Position numbers and translations under genes: made by a program | In this document: piece after piece, positions 8,148 through 16,369 of the stretch | Numbering within the stretch: the stretch's first letter is position 1 | How the letters are laid out: each line of letters opens with the position of its first letter | From: Rhodobacter sp. TJ_12 | Lineage (GTDB): Bacteria > Pseudomonadota > Alphaproteobacteria > Rhodobacterales > Rhodobacteraceae | Length of the DNA stretch: 64,000 nt | Reading direction: 5' to 3' | NCBI RefSeq assembly: GCF_020023995.1 | Contig: NZ_NRRD01000003.1 | Span: 1-64,000 of the forward strand | Notes under the pieces: model-generated | What the model was told of the DNA's origin: nothing | What the model saw: only the letters and a program-made list of their open reading frames with translations | Database searches by the model: none

Positions 8148-9485
8148 TTAGCAGCTTAGGTCGTTCCAAAGACCAAAGGCCATCAGGCTCAGCACCAGCG
8201 CCAGACCGACCGACACCAGCATCGACATCACCCGATCCGAGGGCGGCTTGCCGGTCACCGCTTCCCAGACATGGAACATCAAATGCCCGCCGTCCAGCAC
8301 GGGAATCGGCATCAGGTTGATGAAACCGACCGCCGTGGACAAAAGCGCGATGAACCAGATGAAATCGGCCACGCCACTTTTGGCCGCCGCCGCAGACCCT
8401 TCGGCAATGCCGATTGCGCCGCGCAGGTTGCAGCTTGAGATATTGCCCAGCACCATATTTTCGATGGCCGAGACCGAGGCGGTGACGGTCATCCAAGTCT
8501 GTTTCGCCCCATTGACCAGCGCCGCGCCCGCGCCGCCGCGCTCGGTTTGCGGCGAAAAGCCCATGCCCGCCATCAACCCGATCTTGTAGTCGCTTTCAAA
8601 GCTACCATCGGCTTGCGGAATATCGATGATCTTCGGCGCCAGCGTGATATCAAGCGTCTCGCCCGCGCCGTCTTCGCCGGGGCGCCAGATTTGCAGATCC
8701 AGCGGCGCGCCCTCGCCCGCGTCCACGGCCGCAACAATATCTTCGAACCGCCAGATTTCTTGCCCGTCGATTGCGGTGATCACATCGCCCGTTTGCAAAC
8801 CCGCCTCATAGCCCGCCGATTGCGGCACCACCATATCGGCGCGCGGTGGCGCGATTTGCGGGCCTTTGACCTCCATATCGGTGCCATCGCGATTGATGCG
8901 ATAGGTCAAAAACGGCGTGTTCGGCGTGGGGATATCCATCACCGCACTGTAATCGGGCAGATCCACCCCTTCGATGGCCAGCACCGCATCCCCCGGGCGC
9001 AGATCACCCGAGCCTTGCGGAAGGGCGACAATCTCGGCCACGCGCGGCGGCTCGACCGCGGTGCCTTGCCACCAGATCGCCGCGCCAAAGACGAAGATCG
9101 ACAGAATGAAATTGAACACCGGCCCCGCCGCGACCGTGGCCGCCCGCGCCCAAAGCGGCGCGCCATGCATGGTCTGGCGCCGTTCTGCCGGGCTCAGGCT
9201 CGCCATCTTGCCCTCATCGGGATTGGCCGAAGCGGCATTGGCATCGCCCAGAAATTTCACATAGCCCCCGGCGGGAATGGCCGACAGCTTCCAGACCGTG
9301 CCGTGTTTGTCGGTGCGGCTGATCAGCGTCGGGCCAAAGCCGATCGAAAACGCCTCTGCCTTGATGCCGCAAAGACGGCCAATGATGTAATGGCCATATT
9401 CATGCACCGTGACGATGACAGACAGGGCCAGGATGAAGGCGACGATGGTGTAAAGCAGGTTGCCGAAATCGGGCAGAAATTCCAA
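8148..9485 (-). CDS. rseP: RIP metalloprotease RseP (site-2 protease)
   Basis: A 445-residue intramembrane zinc metalloprotease. The first transmembrane segment carries the HEYGH zinc motif (residues 28-32), two PDZ domains follow in the periplasmic middle part, and the LMPIPVLDGGHL motif near residue 390 supplies the third zinc ligand. RseP cleaves anti-sigma factors and remnant signal peptides within the inner membrane. It lies three bases after dxr, in the same order (frr-uppS-cdsA-dxr-rseP-bamA) as in many Proteobacteria. Its stress-response role fits its neighbour bamA, whose failure triggers envelope stress; which anti-sigma factor it cuts here cannot be told. Confidence 0.96.
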   Translation of the reverse strand: MEFLPDFGNLLYTIVAFILALSVIVTVHEYGHYIIGRLCGIKAEAFSIGFGPTLISRTDKHGTVWKLSAIPAGGYVKFLGDANAASANPDEGKMASLSPAERRQTMHGAPLWARAATVAAGPVFNFILSIFVFGAAIWWQGTAVEPPRVAEIVALPQGSGDLRPGDAVLAIEGVDLPDYSAVMDIPTPNTPFLTYRINRDGTDMEVKGPQIAPPRADMVVPQSAGYEAGLQTGDVITAIDGQEIWRFEDIVAAVDAGEGAPLDLQIWRPGEDGAGETLDITLAPKIIDIPQADGSFESDYKIGLMAGMGFSPQTERGGAGAALVNGAKQTWMTVTASVSAIENMVLGNISSCNLRGAIGIAEGSAAAAKSGVADFIWFIALLSTAVGFINLMPIPVLDGGHLMFHVWEAVTGKPPSDRVMSMLVSVGLALVLSLMAFGLWNDLSC

Positions 9486-9488
9486 AGG

Positions 9489-10661
9489 TCAGGTCCTCAG
9501 GCTCGGGATCATCTGACGCGCAAGGGCGCGCGCCGTGGCGTCGGTCTCATAGACCATATCGAGATTGGCGAGCGGTTTTCCAAGGTCATGATGCGCGGTC
9601 ATTTCCGATAGCACCTGCTCGACCAGTGTGGTCATTGCCAGAAAACCGATTTCCTCGCCGATAAAAGCATCCAGCGCGGCTTCCTTGGCGGCGTTGAAGG
9701 CCGCGCCCGCCGTGCCGCCCATCGCCATGGTTTCGCGCGCCAGCCGCAGCGCCGGGAACCGCACCTCATCGGGCGCGCGCAAGGTCAGCGAGCCGATCTT
9801 GGCCAGATCGAGCCGCTCAACCGGCAGATCTTCGCGTTCGGGCCAGTTGAGCGCATAGCCAATGGCATGGCGCATATCGGGCGCGCCCAGATGCGCCATC
9901 AGCGCGCCATCCTTGAACCCCACCAGCGCATGAATAAGCGATTCCGGATGCACGATGGTTTCGATCTTTTCTGGCGGCAGGCCAAAGAACTCTTTGGTTT
10001 CAATCAGCTCCATCGCTTTATTGAACATCGAGGCGCTGTCGATGGTGATGCGTTGCCCCATCGCCCAATTCGGGTGGGTGGAGGCTTGGGCGACCGTGGC
10101 ATCCTTTAGCTTTTCCAGCGGCCAATCGCGGAATGCCCCGCCCGAGGCGGTGATGATGACGCGTTCAACCGCAGCCATATCTTCGCCCACCAGCGCCTGA
10201 AACACGGCGGAATGCTCGCTATCGACGGGCAAAATGCGTGCGCCATGCTTTTTCGCTTCGGCCAGCAGAAGTGGCCCGGCGGTGACGAGCGATTCCTTGT
10301 TGGCCAGCGCCAGCGTCGTGCCTTGCGACAGCGCGGCAAAGCCCGGCGCAAGCCCCGCGGCACCGACAATCGCGCTCATCACCCAATCCGCCGGACGCAG
10401 CGCAGCCTCGACCAAAGCCGCTTTGCCCGCCGCGACCTCGGTCCCCGTGCCCGCAAGCGCCTCGCGCAATGCGGGCAGACAGTCTTCATGCGCGGTGACG
10501 GCGATCTCGGCGTTGAATTGGCGCGCCTGTTCGGCCAGCAATTTTACATTGCGCCCACCCGACAGAGCCACCACCTGAAACGCGCCCGGACGGCGGGCGA
10601 TCAGATCAAGCGTATTGACCCCGATCGAGCCGGTGGCCCCGAAAACCGAAACGCGACGCAT
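9489..10661 (-). CDS. dxr: 1-deoxy-D-xylulose-5-phosphate reductoisomerase
   Basis: A 390-residue DXR. It opens with the NADPH-binding motif VFGATGSIGVNTLDLI, followed by ALANKESLVTAG and the metal and substrate binding segments ILPVDSEHSAVFQ and TASGGAFRDWP. It converts 1-deoxyxylulose 5-phosphate to 2-C-methylerythritol 4-phosphate, the committed step of the MEP isoprenoid pathway. Isoprenoid precursors feed UppS encoded two genes upstream, which gives the grouping metabolic sense. It is separated from cdsA by three bases and preceded by a GGATAAG sequence as weak ribosome binding site. Confidence 0.97.
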   Translation of the reverse strand: MRRVSVFGATGSIGVNTLDLIARRPGAFQVVALSGGRNVKLLAEQARQFNAEIAVTAHEDCLPALREALAGTGTEVAAGKAALVEAALRPADWVMSAIVGAAGLAPGFAALSQGTTLALANKESLVTAGPLLLAEAKKHGARILPVDSEHSAVFQALVGEDMAAVERVIITASGGAFRDWPLEKLKDATVAQASTHPNWAMGQRITIDSASMFNKAMELIETKEFFGLPPEKIETIVHPESLIHALVGFKDGALMAHLGAPDMRHAIGYALNWPEREDLPVERLDLAKIGSLTLRAPDEVRFPALRLARETMAMGGTAGAAFNAAKEAALDAFIGEEIGFLAMTTLVEQVLSEMTAHHDLGKPLANLDMVYETDATARALARQMIPSLRT

Positions 10662-10664
10662 GTC

Positions 10665-11456
10665 TTATCCTCCGAAAAAGTTCTGCGGCAATAGAGGATA
10701 GATCAGCAGCAAAATGGAAACTGCGCCAATCAGCGCATCGAAACGGTCCAACAGCCCGCCATGCCCCGGAATCAGGCTGGAGCTGTCTTTCACGCCGGTG
10801 CGGCGCTTGATCGCGCTTTCCGCAATATCCCCCATCTGGCCCGCAAAGGCGATCACGGGCGACAGCGGGATAAGCACCCAACTGCCCATGCCCATGGCAT
10901 AAAAAAGCCAGCCAATCCCCGCCGCGCCGACCCAGCCCGCCACCGTGCCGGACCATGTTTTCTTGGGCGAAAACCGCGGCCAGAATTTTGGCCCGCCAAA
11001 GGCGCGGCCCGCGAAATAGCCCGCCACATCAGAGGCAACGACCACCGCCACCAGCCACAAGATGCCAAGCGCGCCGATCCAATGGTGCAGCATGATCAGC
11101 GCATAGCCCGTGGCCATGACGAAAAAGGCATAGGCCGCGAAAATCGGCCTGTCGCGGCGCGGCATCGCGGTGCCAACGATCACCGGGATCAACAGCGCGA
11201 TCCGGGTCAGCGCATTGGGCACGAACAGCACAAGCACCGTCAGCGCCCCCGCCAGCGCCGCCAGCGCCTTGGCTTGCAGGCCTGACACTCCCTCGGGCGT
11301 GGTCATCTGTGCCAGTTCCCACACCATCAGCGTGACAACAAGCGCGGCCAACAGCCCAAAGACCGCGCCGCCCCACCAGATGGCAAAGCCGCCCACGGCC
11401 ACCATCGCCAGACCCGAAAGCGTGCGCGCGCGCAGATCGGACCAGTTCGCACTCAT
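10665..11456 (-). CDS. cdsA: phosphatidate cytidylyltransferase
   Basis: A 263-residue integral membrane protein with about seven or eight transmembrane segments. The C-terminal signature from VIAFAGQMGDIAESAIKRR to KDSSSLIPGHGGLLDRFD is the classic CDP-diacylglycerol synthase motif, including the conserved Asp and Lys residues. It makes CDP-diacylglycerol from phosphatidate and CTP, the precursor of all phospholipids. The start codon overlaps the uppS stop by four bases (ATGA). Confidence 0.97.
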   Translation of the reverse strand: MSANWSDLRARTLSGLAMVAVGGFAIWWGGAVFGLLAALVVTLMVWELAQMTTPEGVSGLQAKALAALAGALTVLVLFVPNALTRIALLIPVIVGTAMPRRDRPIFAAYAFFVMATGYALIMLHHWIGALGILWLVAVVVASDVAGYFAGRAFGGPKFWPRFSPKKTWSGTVAGWVGAAGIGWLFYAMGMGSWVLIPLSPVIAFAGQMGDIAESAIKRRTGVKDSSSLIPGHGGLLDRFDALIGAVSILLLIYPLLPQNFFGG

Positions 11457-12214
11457 GGCTTCACCCCGCCAAAACGTCGGTCACGCCCGCCAAAGCCCCC
11501 CAGAATTTCGGCCAACTTTGCGGGCGTGAAATCGGGCCACAGCACCGGCGTGAATTCATATTCGGAATAGGCCGCCTGCCACGGCAAAAAGTTCGAGGTC
11601 CGCGTTTCGCCCGAGGTGCGGATCACCAGATCCGGGTCGGGTAAATCGGCGGTATCCAGATTGGCCGACAATTCCGCCTCGGTCATCGCGGCCGGGTCCA
11701 GATGCCCCGCCACGGCCGATTGCGCCAGCCGGATCGCGGCGCGGCGCAATTCATCGCGCCCCCCATAGTTGATCGCCACCGTCAGGTTGAGCCGGGTATT
11801 GCTGGCCGTGCGCGCCTCGATCCCCTCCATCAGCCGCACCAGCTTGGGATCAAGCGGACCACGATCACCGATAAAGCGCATTCGCACCCCCTCGGCGGAA
11901 AGCACATCGGCCTCGCGCTGGATATAGCGCGCAAACAGCGCCATCAGCCCCAGCACTTCCTCGGTCGAGCGTTTCCAGTTTTCCGTCGAAAAGGCATAGA
12001 CGGTCAGGTATTTCACCCCAAAATCGGGGCAGGCACGGGTGATCTCTTTCACCCGCTCCGCCCCTTTGCGGTGCCCTACCAACCGGGGCCAGCCGCGTTG
12101 CTTGGCCCAACGGCCGTTGCCGTCCATGATGATCGCCACATGCGGCACGCCGTAATCGGTTACGCCGTTTCCGGTCGTGGCCCCCGAGGAGGGGGTAGGC
12201 TCGGTCGCGGCCAT
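11453..12214 (-). CDS. uppS: isoprenyl transferase (undecaprenyl diphosphate synthase)
   Basis: A 253-residue cis-prenyltransferase. The N-terminal IIMDGNGRWAKQRGWPRLVGH motif contains the catalytic aspartate and the diphosphate-binding residues; VIRTSGETRTSNFLPWQAAYSE is the conserved C-terminal motif, and ALNYGGRDE-like NYGGRDELRRA lies between. It condenses isopentenyl diphosphate onto farnesyl diphosphate to give the C55 lipid carrier of peptidoglycan and O-antigen. A 20-residue polar N-terminal tail precedes the catalytic domain. It follows frr by 20 bases. Confidence 0.97.
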   Translation of the reverse strand: MAATEPTPSSGATTGNGVTDYGVPHVAIIMDGNGRWAKQRGWPRLVGHRKGAERVKEITRACPDFGVKYLTVYAFSTENWKRSTEEVLGLMALFARYIQREADVLSAEGVRMRFIGDRGPLDPKLVRLMEGIEARTASNTRLNLTVAINYGGRDELRRAAIRLAQSAVAGHLDPAAMTEAELSANLDTADLPDPDLVIRTSGETRTSNFLPWQAAYSEYEFTPVLWPDFTPAKLAEILGGFGGRDRRFGGVKP

Positions 12215-12234
12215 GAACTGCCTTTCTGCGGGTC

Positions 12235-12798
12235 TTAGACCTGCATGATCTCCGCCTGCTTTTCTTCAAGCGCCTTGTCGACCGCCGCAATATGTTTTTT
12301 GGTCAGGTCTTCGATCTCGGATTCCCAGAATTTCTGGTCATCTTCCGACATGCCGGCGGCTTTCGCCTTTTTCACCTGATCCATGCCATCGCGGCGCACG
12401 TTGCGAACCGCGACCCGGGCATGTTCGGCATATTGCGCGGCGACCTTGGTCAGCTCGCGGCGGCGTTCCTCGTTCAACTCGGGGATCGGCAGCATGATGA
12501 TCGGCCCGTTGGTTTGCGGGTTGATCCCCAAACCGGATTCGCGGATCGCCTTTTCTACCTTGGCGATCAAGCCCTTATCCCAGACATTGACGGTGACCAT
12601 GCGCGGCTCGGGCACGTTGATCGTGCCGACTTGGTTGATCGGCGTCATCGAACCATAGGCATCGACCATGATCGGTTCGACCATGGTGGCAGAGGCGCGT
12701 CCGGTGCGCAGCGTGCCAAATTCATGTTTCAGCGCGTGCATCGCGCCATCCATGCGGCGTTCAAGGTCATCGGTATCGATTTCAATCTCTTCGGACAT
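12235..12798 (-). CDS. frr: ribosome recycling factor
   Basis: A 187-residue protein of typical RRF length. Family signatures include [23 protein letters not shown] and [19 protein letters not shown], and a C-terminal three-helix bundle part with [21 protein letters not shown] works with EF-G to split post-termination ribosomes. The start at 12798 is supported by the family N-terminus and by an upstream purine-rich stretch; an in-frame extension to 12876 has no homology and runs through the pyrH-frr gap. About 110 bases separate it from pyrH. Confidence 0.97.
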   Translation of the reverse strand: MSEEIEIDTDDLERRMDGAMHALKHEFGTLRTGRASATMVEPIMVDAYGSMTPINQVGTINVPEPRMVTVNVWDKGLIAKVEKAIRESGLGINPQTNGPIIMLPIPELNEERRRELTKVAAQYAEHARVAVRNVRRDGMDQVKKAKAAGMSEDDQKFWESEIEDLTKKHIAAVDKALEEKQAEIMQV

Positions 12799-12907
12799 GG
12801 GGTCCCCCCGGGTCTTGTCAGTCTGTTTCTCTATAACGGCGAGGCGCGCGATTGGATAGGGGCCAAGCGCGCGCACCCAGCCCCGTGATCAGGTCAAGGT
12901 TCGCCCA

Positions 12908-13642
12908 TCACCCCTGCACGCGGGTATAGGTGCCCTTGCCCGCCAAAATGCCCTTGAAACCGCCCGGTTCATCAAGCGGGAAAACGATGATCGGCAGGTT
13001 GTTGTCGCGCGCCAGCGCAATCGCCGAAGCATCCATAACGCCAAGGTTCTTTTGCAACACCTCGTCATAGCTGACGGTGTCGTAGCGCTTCGCCTCGGGG
13101 TGCTTTTTCGGGTCCATATCATAGACCCCGTCGACCCCGTTTTTGCCCATGAAGATCGCCTCGCAGGTCATTTCATTGGCGCGCAAGGTCGCCGCCGTAT
13201 CGGTGGTGAAATAGGGGTTGCCGGTGCCCGCCGCGAAAATGCAGATGCGCTTCTTTTCCAGATGACGCACCGCGCGGCGGCGGATGTAGGGTTCACAGAC
13301 CTGATCCATCGGAATCGCCGAAATCACGCGGGTATGAATACCAAGCGCTTCAAGCTGGGCTTGCATGCCAAGCGCATTCATCACCGTGGCCAGCATCCCC
13401 ATGTAATCGGCGGTGGTGCGTTCCATCCCCTGCGCCGACCCGGCCAGACCGCGAAAGATGTTGCCGCCACCGATCACCATGCAAATCTCGACCCCCATAT
13501 CATGGACCGATTGCACCTCGCGGGCGATCCGCGCCATCGTCGGCGGATGCAGGCCGTAGCCCTGATCCCCCATCAATGCCTCACCGGAAATTTTCAACAA
13601 CACACGCTTGTATTTCACACTCGGCTCGGCAGAGTCGGTCAT
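12908..13642 (-). CDS. pyrH: UMP kinase
   Basis: A 244-residue amino-acid-kinase-fold protein. [21 protein letters not shown] gives the phosphate-binding start, [11 protein letters not shown] the substrate loop, and [13 protein letters not shown] the UMP-binding region. PyrH phosphorylates UMP to UDP as a hexamer and is the usual partner of frr. The ATG at 13642 fits the family; a 14-codon upstream extension is unsupported. It is transcribed divergently from miaA with about 100 bases between the starts, so the promoter of the pyrH-frr-uppS series should lie there. Confidence 0.97.
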   Translation of the reverse strand: MTDSAEPSVKYKRVLLKISGEALMGDQGYGLHPPTMARIAREVQSVHDMGVEICMVIGGGNIFRGLAGSAQGMERTTADYMGMLATVMNALGMQAQLEALGIHTRVISAIPMDQVCEPYIRRRAVRHLEKKRICIFAAGTGNPYFTTDTAATLRANEMTCEAIFMGKNGVDGVYDMDPKKHPEAKRYDTVSYDEVLQKNLGVMDASAIALARDNNLPIIVFPLDEPGGFKGILAGKGTYTRVQG

Positions 13643-13740
13643 CGCGGTCCCTCGATCTGATCGCAGGTTGTCATCGGGGCGCAAAATGTCGCAAATGGCC
13701 GCCAGTTACAACCCGCCACGCGCGTCCGGAAGGGGGCCGA

Positions 13741-14631
13741 ATGATCGATTTCGACAGCATTCCCGCCCATCGTCCGGTGTTGATCGCCGGTCCGACCGCC
13801 TGCGGGAAATCTGCGCTGGCCCTTGAAATTGCGCAAAAATCCGGTGGCGTGGTGGTGAATGCGGACGCCTTGCAGGTTTGGTCGTGCTGGCGTGTGCTGT
13901 CGGCGCGCCCTTCTGCGCAAGATGAAATCGCCGCCCCGCATTGTCTTTATGGCCATGTCGCGCCGGGGCAAGATTACTCGGTCGGGGCGTGGCTGCGCGA
14001 GCTTGCGCCTATTCTTGCTGCCCATCGCGCGGGCACCGGGGCGCGACCGATCATCACGGGCGGCACGGGGCTTTATTTCACCGCCCTAACCGAGGGGCTG
14101 GCCGAAATCCCCGCAACCCCGCCCGAGGTGCGCGAAAGGGCCGATGCCCGGCGCCTGTCCGAAGGCCATGCGGGTATGCTGGCAGAGCTTGACCCCGCCA
14201 CCGCCGCGCGGGTCGATCCGCGCAACCCGATGCGGGTGCAGCGCGCGTGGGAGGTGATGCAGGCCACCGGGCGCGGTTTGGCGGCTTGGCAAGACGACAC
14301 CCCGCCCCCGCTGTTGCCGCTGACGGATTGCACGGCTTTGGTGGTGCAGATGGACCGCGACAGCTTGGCCGCGCGGATCGACCAGCGGTTCGCGCAGATG
14401 ATCGATCACGGCGCATTGGACGAGGTGCGCGCGATGCTGCCGCTTTGGGATGAAACCGCGCTATGGGCGCGCGCCATCGGCGCGCCGGAATTGGTGGCGC
14501 ATCTGCGCGGCGCCATCGATCTGGCCACCGCGATCACCCGCGCGCAAGCCGCCTCGCGCCAATATGCCAAGCGGCAGCGCACATGGTTTCGTAGCCGCAT
14601 GGGGGCGTGGCACAATATCCTGCGCGGCTGA
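13741..14631 (+). CDS. miaA: tRNA dimethylallyltransferase
   Basis: A 296-residue enzyme that adds a dimethylallyl group to A37 of tRNAs that read codons starting with U. The P-loop [13 protein letters not shown] (residues 14-26), the [14 protein letters not shown] motif and a C-terminal tRNA-binding basic helix ([16 protein letters not shown]) are all present. The ATG at 13741 is preceded by a GGAAGGGGG ribosome binding site, eight bases upstream, and gives the family N-terminus; the frame continues upstream without similarity. It is divergent from pyrH. Confidence 0.96.
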   Translation: MIDFDSIPAHRPVLIAGPTACGKSALALEIAQKSGGVVVNADALQVWSCWRVLSARPSAQDEIAAPHCLYGHVAPGQDYSVGAWLRELAPILAAHRAGTGARPIITGGTGLYFTALTEGLAEIPATPPEVRERADARRLSEGHAGMLAELDPATAARVDPRNPMRVQRAWEVMQATGRGLAAWQDDTPPPLLPLTDCTALVVQMDRDSLAARIDQRFAQMIDHGALDEVRAMLPLWDETALWARAIGAPELVAHLRGAIDLATAITRAQAASRQYAKRQRTWFRSRMGAWHNILRG

Positions 14632-14646
14632 CGACAAACCGCCCAT

Positions 14647-14674
14647 AGAAATAATTTTCATTGCAATAACAATT
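14647..14674. promoter_or_regulatory. AT-rich operator-like patch upstream of the AraC-type regulator
   Basis: This patch is about 80 percent A and T inside very GC-rich surroundings. It contains AATAAT, TTTCAT and a dyad ATTG-CAATAA-CAAT. It loosely resembles ferric uptake or manganese regulator boxes but does not match a full consensus, so the regulator is not assigned. It sits 40-65 bases before the predicted start of the AraC-type gene, where a promoter is expected. Confidence 0.25.
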
Positions 14675-14712
14675 CCTTCGCCCCTATTCTTCACGCATCC
14701 TTCGCTGTCTGG

Positions 14713-15666
14713 ATGCTGCTTGTGAAATTGTTCAACACCCCCCCGCTGTCGCAAATGACGACGCAAGGTTCTGATCTGCGCCGCCCCGACGGGGCGCGGC
14801 AGGATGCGGAGCCCGCCAAGGCCACCCGGGCGAAATCCGGGGCGCGCAAAGCCACCCCAGCCAAGCCGGCGCGCCTGCCCGAGCCCCCCTCGGTGCCGCG
14901 GGTGGTGCCGATTGCGCGGCTGGTGCAGGGCGGGCGCTGGCGGGTGGAGGCGATGCGCGCGCTGTCTGAGCCGTGCCTTTTGTGGTTCACCCGGGGACAA
15001 GGGCGCATCACCATGGGCGGCACGACGCGCGGCTATGGCCCGTTCACCGCCGTCTTCTTGCCCGCCGGGGTCATGCATGCGTTTGAAATCGGGTTGCAGA
15101 CGCATGGCATGGCCGTCTTTTTTGGCCGTAACACCGATCTGGCGCTGCCCCATGCTGCGCAGCATTTGCGCATCCGCGATACCGCCGCGCAGGCCGAACT
15201 GACCGGGCTGATCGATTCCGTCACCCGCGAATTGGAAAGCGGGCGACCGGGCGCCGAGCGCGCGGCAAGCCATTATCTGGGGCTGCTGAGCGTGGTGATC
15301 GAACGCCAAACCGCCGCCCTGCCCGCCGAGGCGCGCCCCACACCGCCCGCGCGCAAGTTGGTGGCGCGGTATTCCGCGCTTTTGGAACGCGATTTCCGCT
15401 CTGGCCACACCATTGCCGATTACGCCGCGCAATTGGGCGTGACCGCGACCCATCTGACCCGCGCCTGCCGCGCCAATTGCGGGCGCGCGGCCTCGGAACT
15501 GCTGCAAGAACGCCGCCTTTATGAGGCGCGGCGGCTTTTGGCCGAAACCCGCGTGCCGGTGAAAGACATCGCCGAAACGCTGGGCTTTGCCAGCCCCGCC
15601 TATTTCACCCGCAGCTTCCATGCCAAGATCGGCAAGACGCCCTCGCAATTTCGGCGCGGCGACTGA
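14713..15666 (+). CDS. AraC family transcriptional regulator
   Basis: A 317-residue regulator. The first 60 residues are basic and proline/alanine-rich and probably disordered. Residues about 65-190 form a cupin-type sensor domain (LPAGVMHAFEIG). The C-terminal 100 residues are an AraC double helix-turn-helix, with TIADYAAQLGVTATHLTRAC as first helix-turn-helix and VKDIAETLGFASPAYFTRSF as second. The effector is unknown and the gene stands alone, so the regulon cannot be inferred. The start is uncertain: neither 14713 nor 14755 has a good ribosome binding site. It belongs to a stand-alone cupin-AraC type. Confidence 0.85.
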   Translation: MLLVKLFNTPPLSQMTTQGSDLRRPDGARQDAEPAKATRAKSGARKATPAKPARLPEPPSVPRVVPIARLVQGGRWRVEAMRALSEPCLLWFTRGQGRITMGGTTRGYGPFTAVFLPAGVMHAFEIGLQTHGMAVFFGRNTDLALPHAAQHLRIRDTAAQAELTGLIDSVTRELESGRPGAERAASHYLGLLSVVIERQTAALPAEARPTPPARKLVARYSALLERDFRSGHTIADYAAQLGVTATHLTRACRANCGRAASELLQERRLYEARRLLAETRVPVKDIAETLGFASPAYFTRSFHAKIGKTPSQFRRGD

Positions 15667-15755
15667 CAAGACCCTTTGCAGGCACGCCCCGCTTGCCTAT
15701 CTAAGCCGCACGCATTGCGACCGGGCTTTGGCCCGTGATTTTCAGGGGGACATTG

Positions 15756-16295
15756 ATGGAACGCGCAATCGAACGGGTGCTTTTTGCCAGCCGCTGGCTG
15801 ATGGCGCCGATGTATCTGGGCCTTGTCGGCACGCTGGGCATCTTGCTGTGGGCCTTCATGGTCGAGCTTTACCATTTCGCGCTGGAAATCCCGCAGCTTG
15901 ATGTCGACCACGCGGTGATGGGGGCGCTGTCGCTGATTGACCTGAGCCTTGCGGCCAATCTTTTGGTGATCGTGATTTTCTCGGGCTATGAGAATTTCGT
16001 CTCGCGCATGGACACCGGCGATCACGAAGACCGGCCCGATTGGCAAGGCGAGGTGGATTTTTCCACGTTGAAGCTGAAATTGGTCGCCTCGATCGTCGCG
16101 ATCTCGGGGATTCACCTGCTTAAGGTCTTCATGGATCTGGATAAATATCCGCAAGAAAAGATCATCTGGATGGTCGTGATCCACCTTGTTTTCGTGATCT
16201 CGGGCGTGCTGCTGGCGGCGATGGACTGGATTTCGAACCACGCCAAAAGCCTGAAGAAAAGCAGCAAATATGCCAGCCAAGGCACAGAGACTTAA
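15756..16295 (+). CDS. UPF0114 family membrane protein (YqhA-like)
   Basis: A 179-residue membrane protein with four hydrophobic segments (about residues 20-42, 58-80, 112-132 and 143-163). The first part (MERAIERVLFASRWLMAPMY) and the SGYENFVSRMD stretch after segment two match the UPF0114/YqhA family. A GGGGGA ribosome binding site stands six bases before the ATG at 15756; an in-frame ATG at 15735 lacks one. The function of the family is not established. The gene ends 25 bases before a strong bidirectional terminator. Confidence 0.88.
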   Translation: MERAIERVLFASRWLMAPMYLGLVGTLGILLWAFMVELYHFALEIPQLDVDHAVMGALSLIDLSLAANLLVIVIFSGYENFVSRMDTGDHEDRPDWQGEVDFSTLKLKLVASIVAISGIHLLKVFMDLDKYPQEKIIWMVVIHLVFVISGVLLAAMDWISNHAKSLKKSSKYASQGTET

Positions 16296-16320
16296 GCCCG
16301 GCCCACTGGTCGATCATGCA

Positions 16321-16350
16321 AAAGGGGCGCCCCAGGCGCCCCTTTTTCTT
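16321..16350. terminator. bidirectional rho-independent terminator
   Basis: A perfect eleven-base stem (AAAGGGGCGCC / GGCGCCCCTTT) with a three-base loop at 16321-16345, followed on the plus strand by further thymines and on the minus strand by TTTT. It lies between the converging UPF0114 and chemoreceptor genes and can stop transcription from both sides. Confidence 0.9.
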
Positions 16351-16369
16351 GGCCCGGTGGCGGCCAAAT

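Noticed and set aside
14461-15669. Open frame on the minus strand opposite the AraC gene and miaA end
   Set aside because: Composition is typical of an antisense shadow, and the plus-strand AraC domain is clear.
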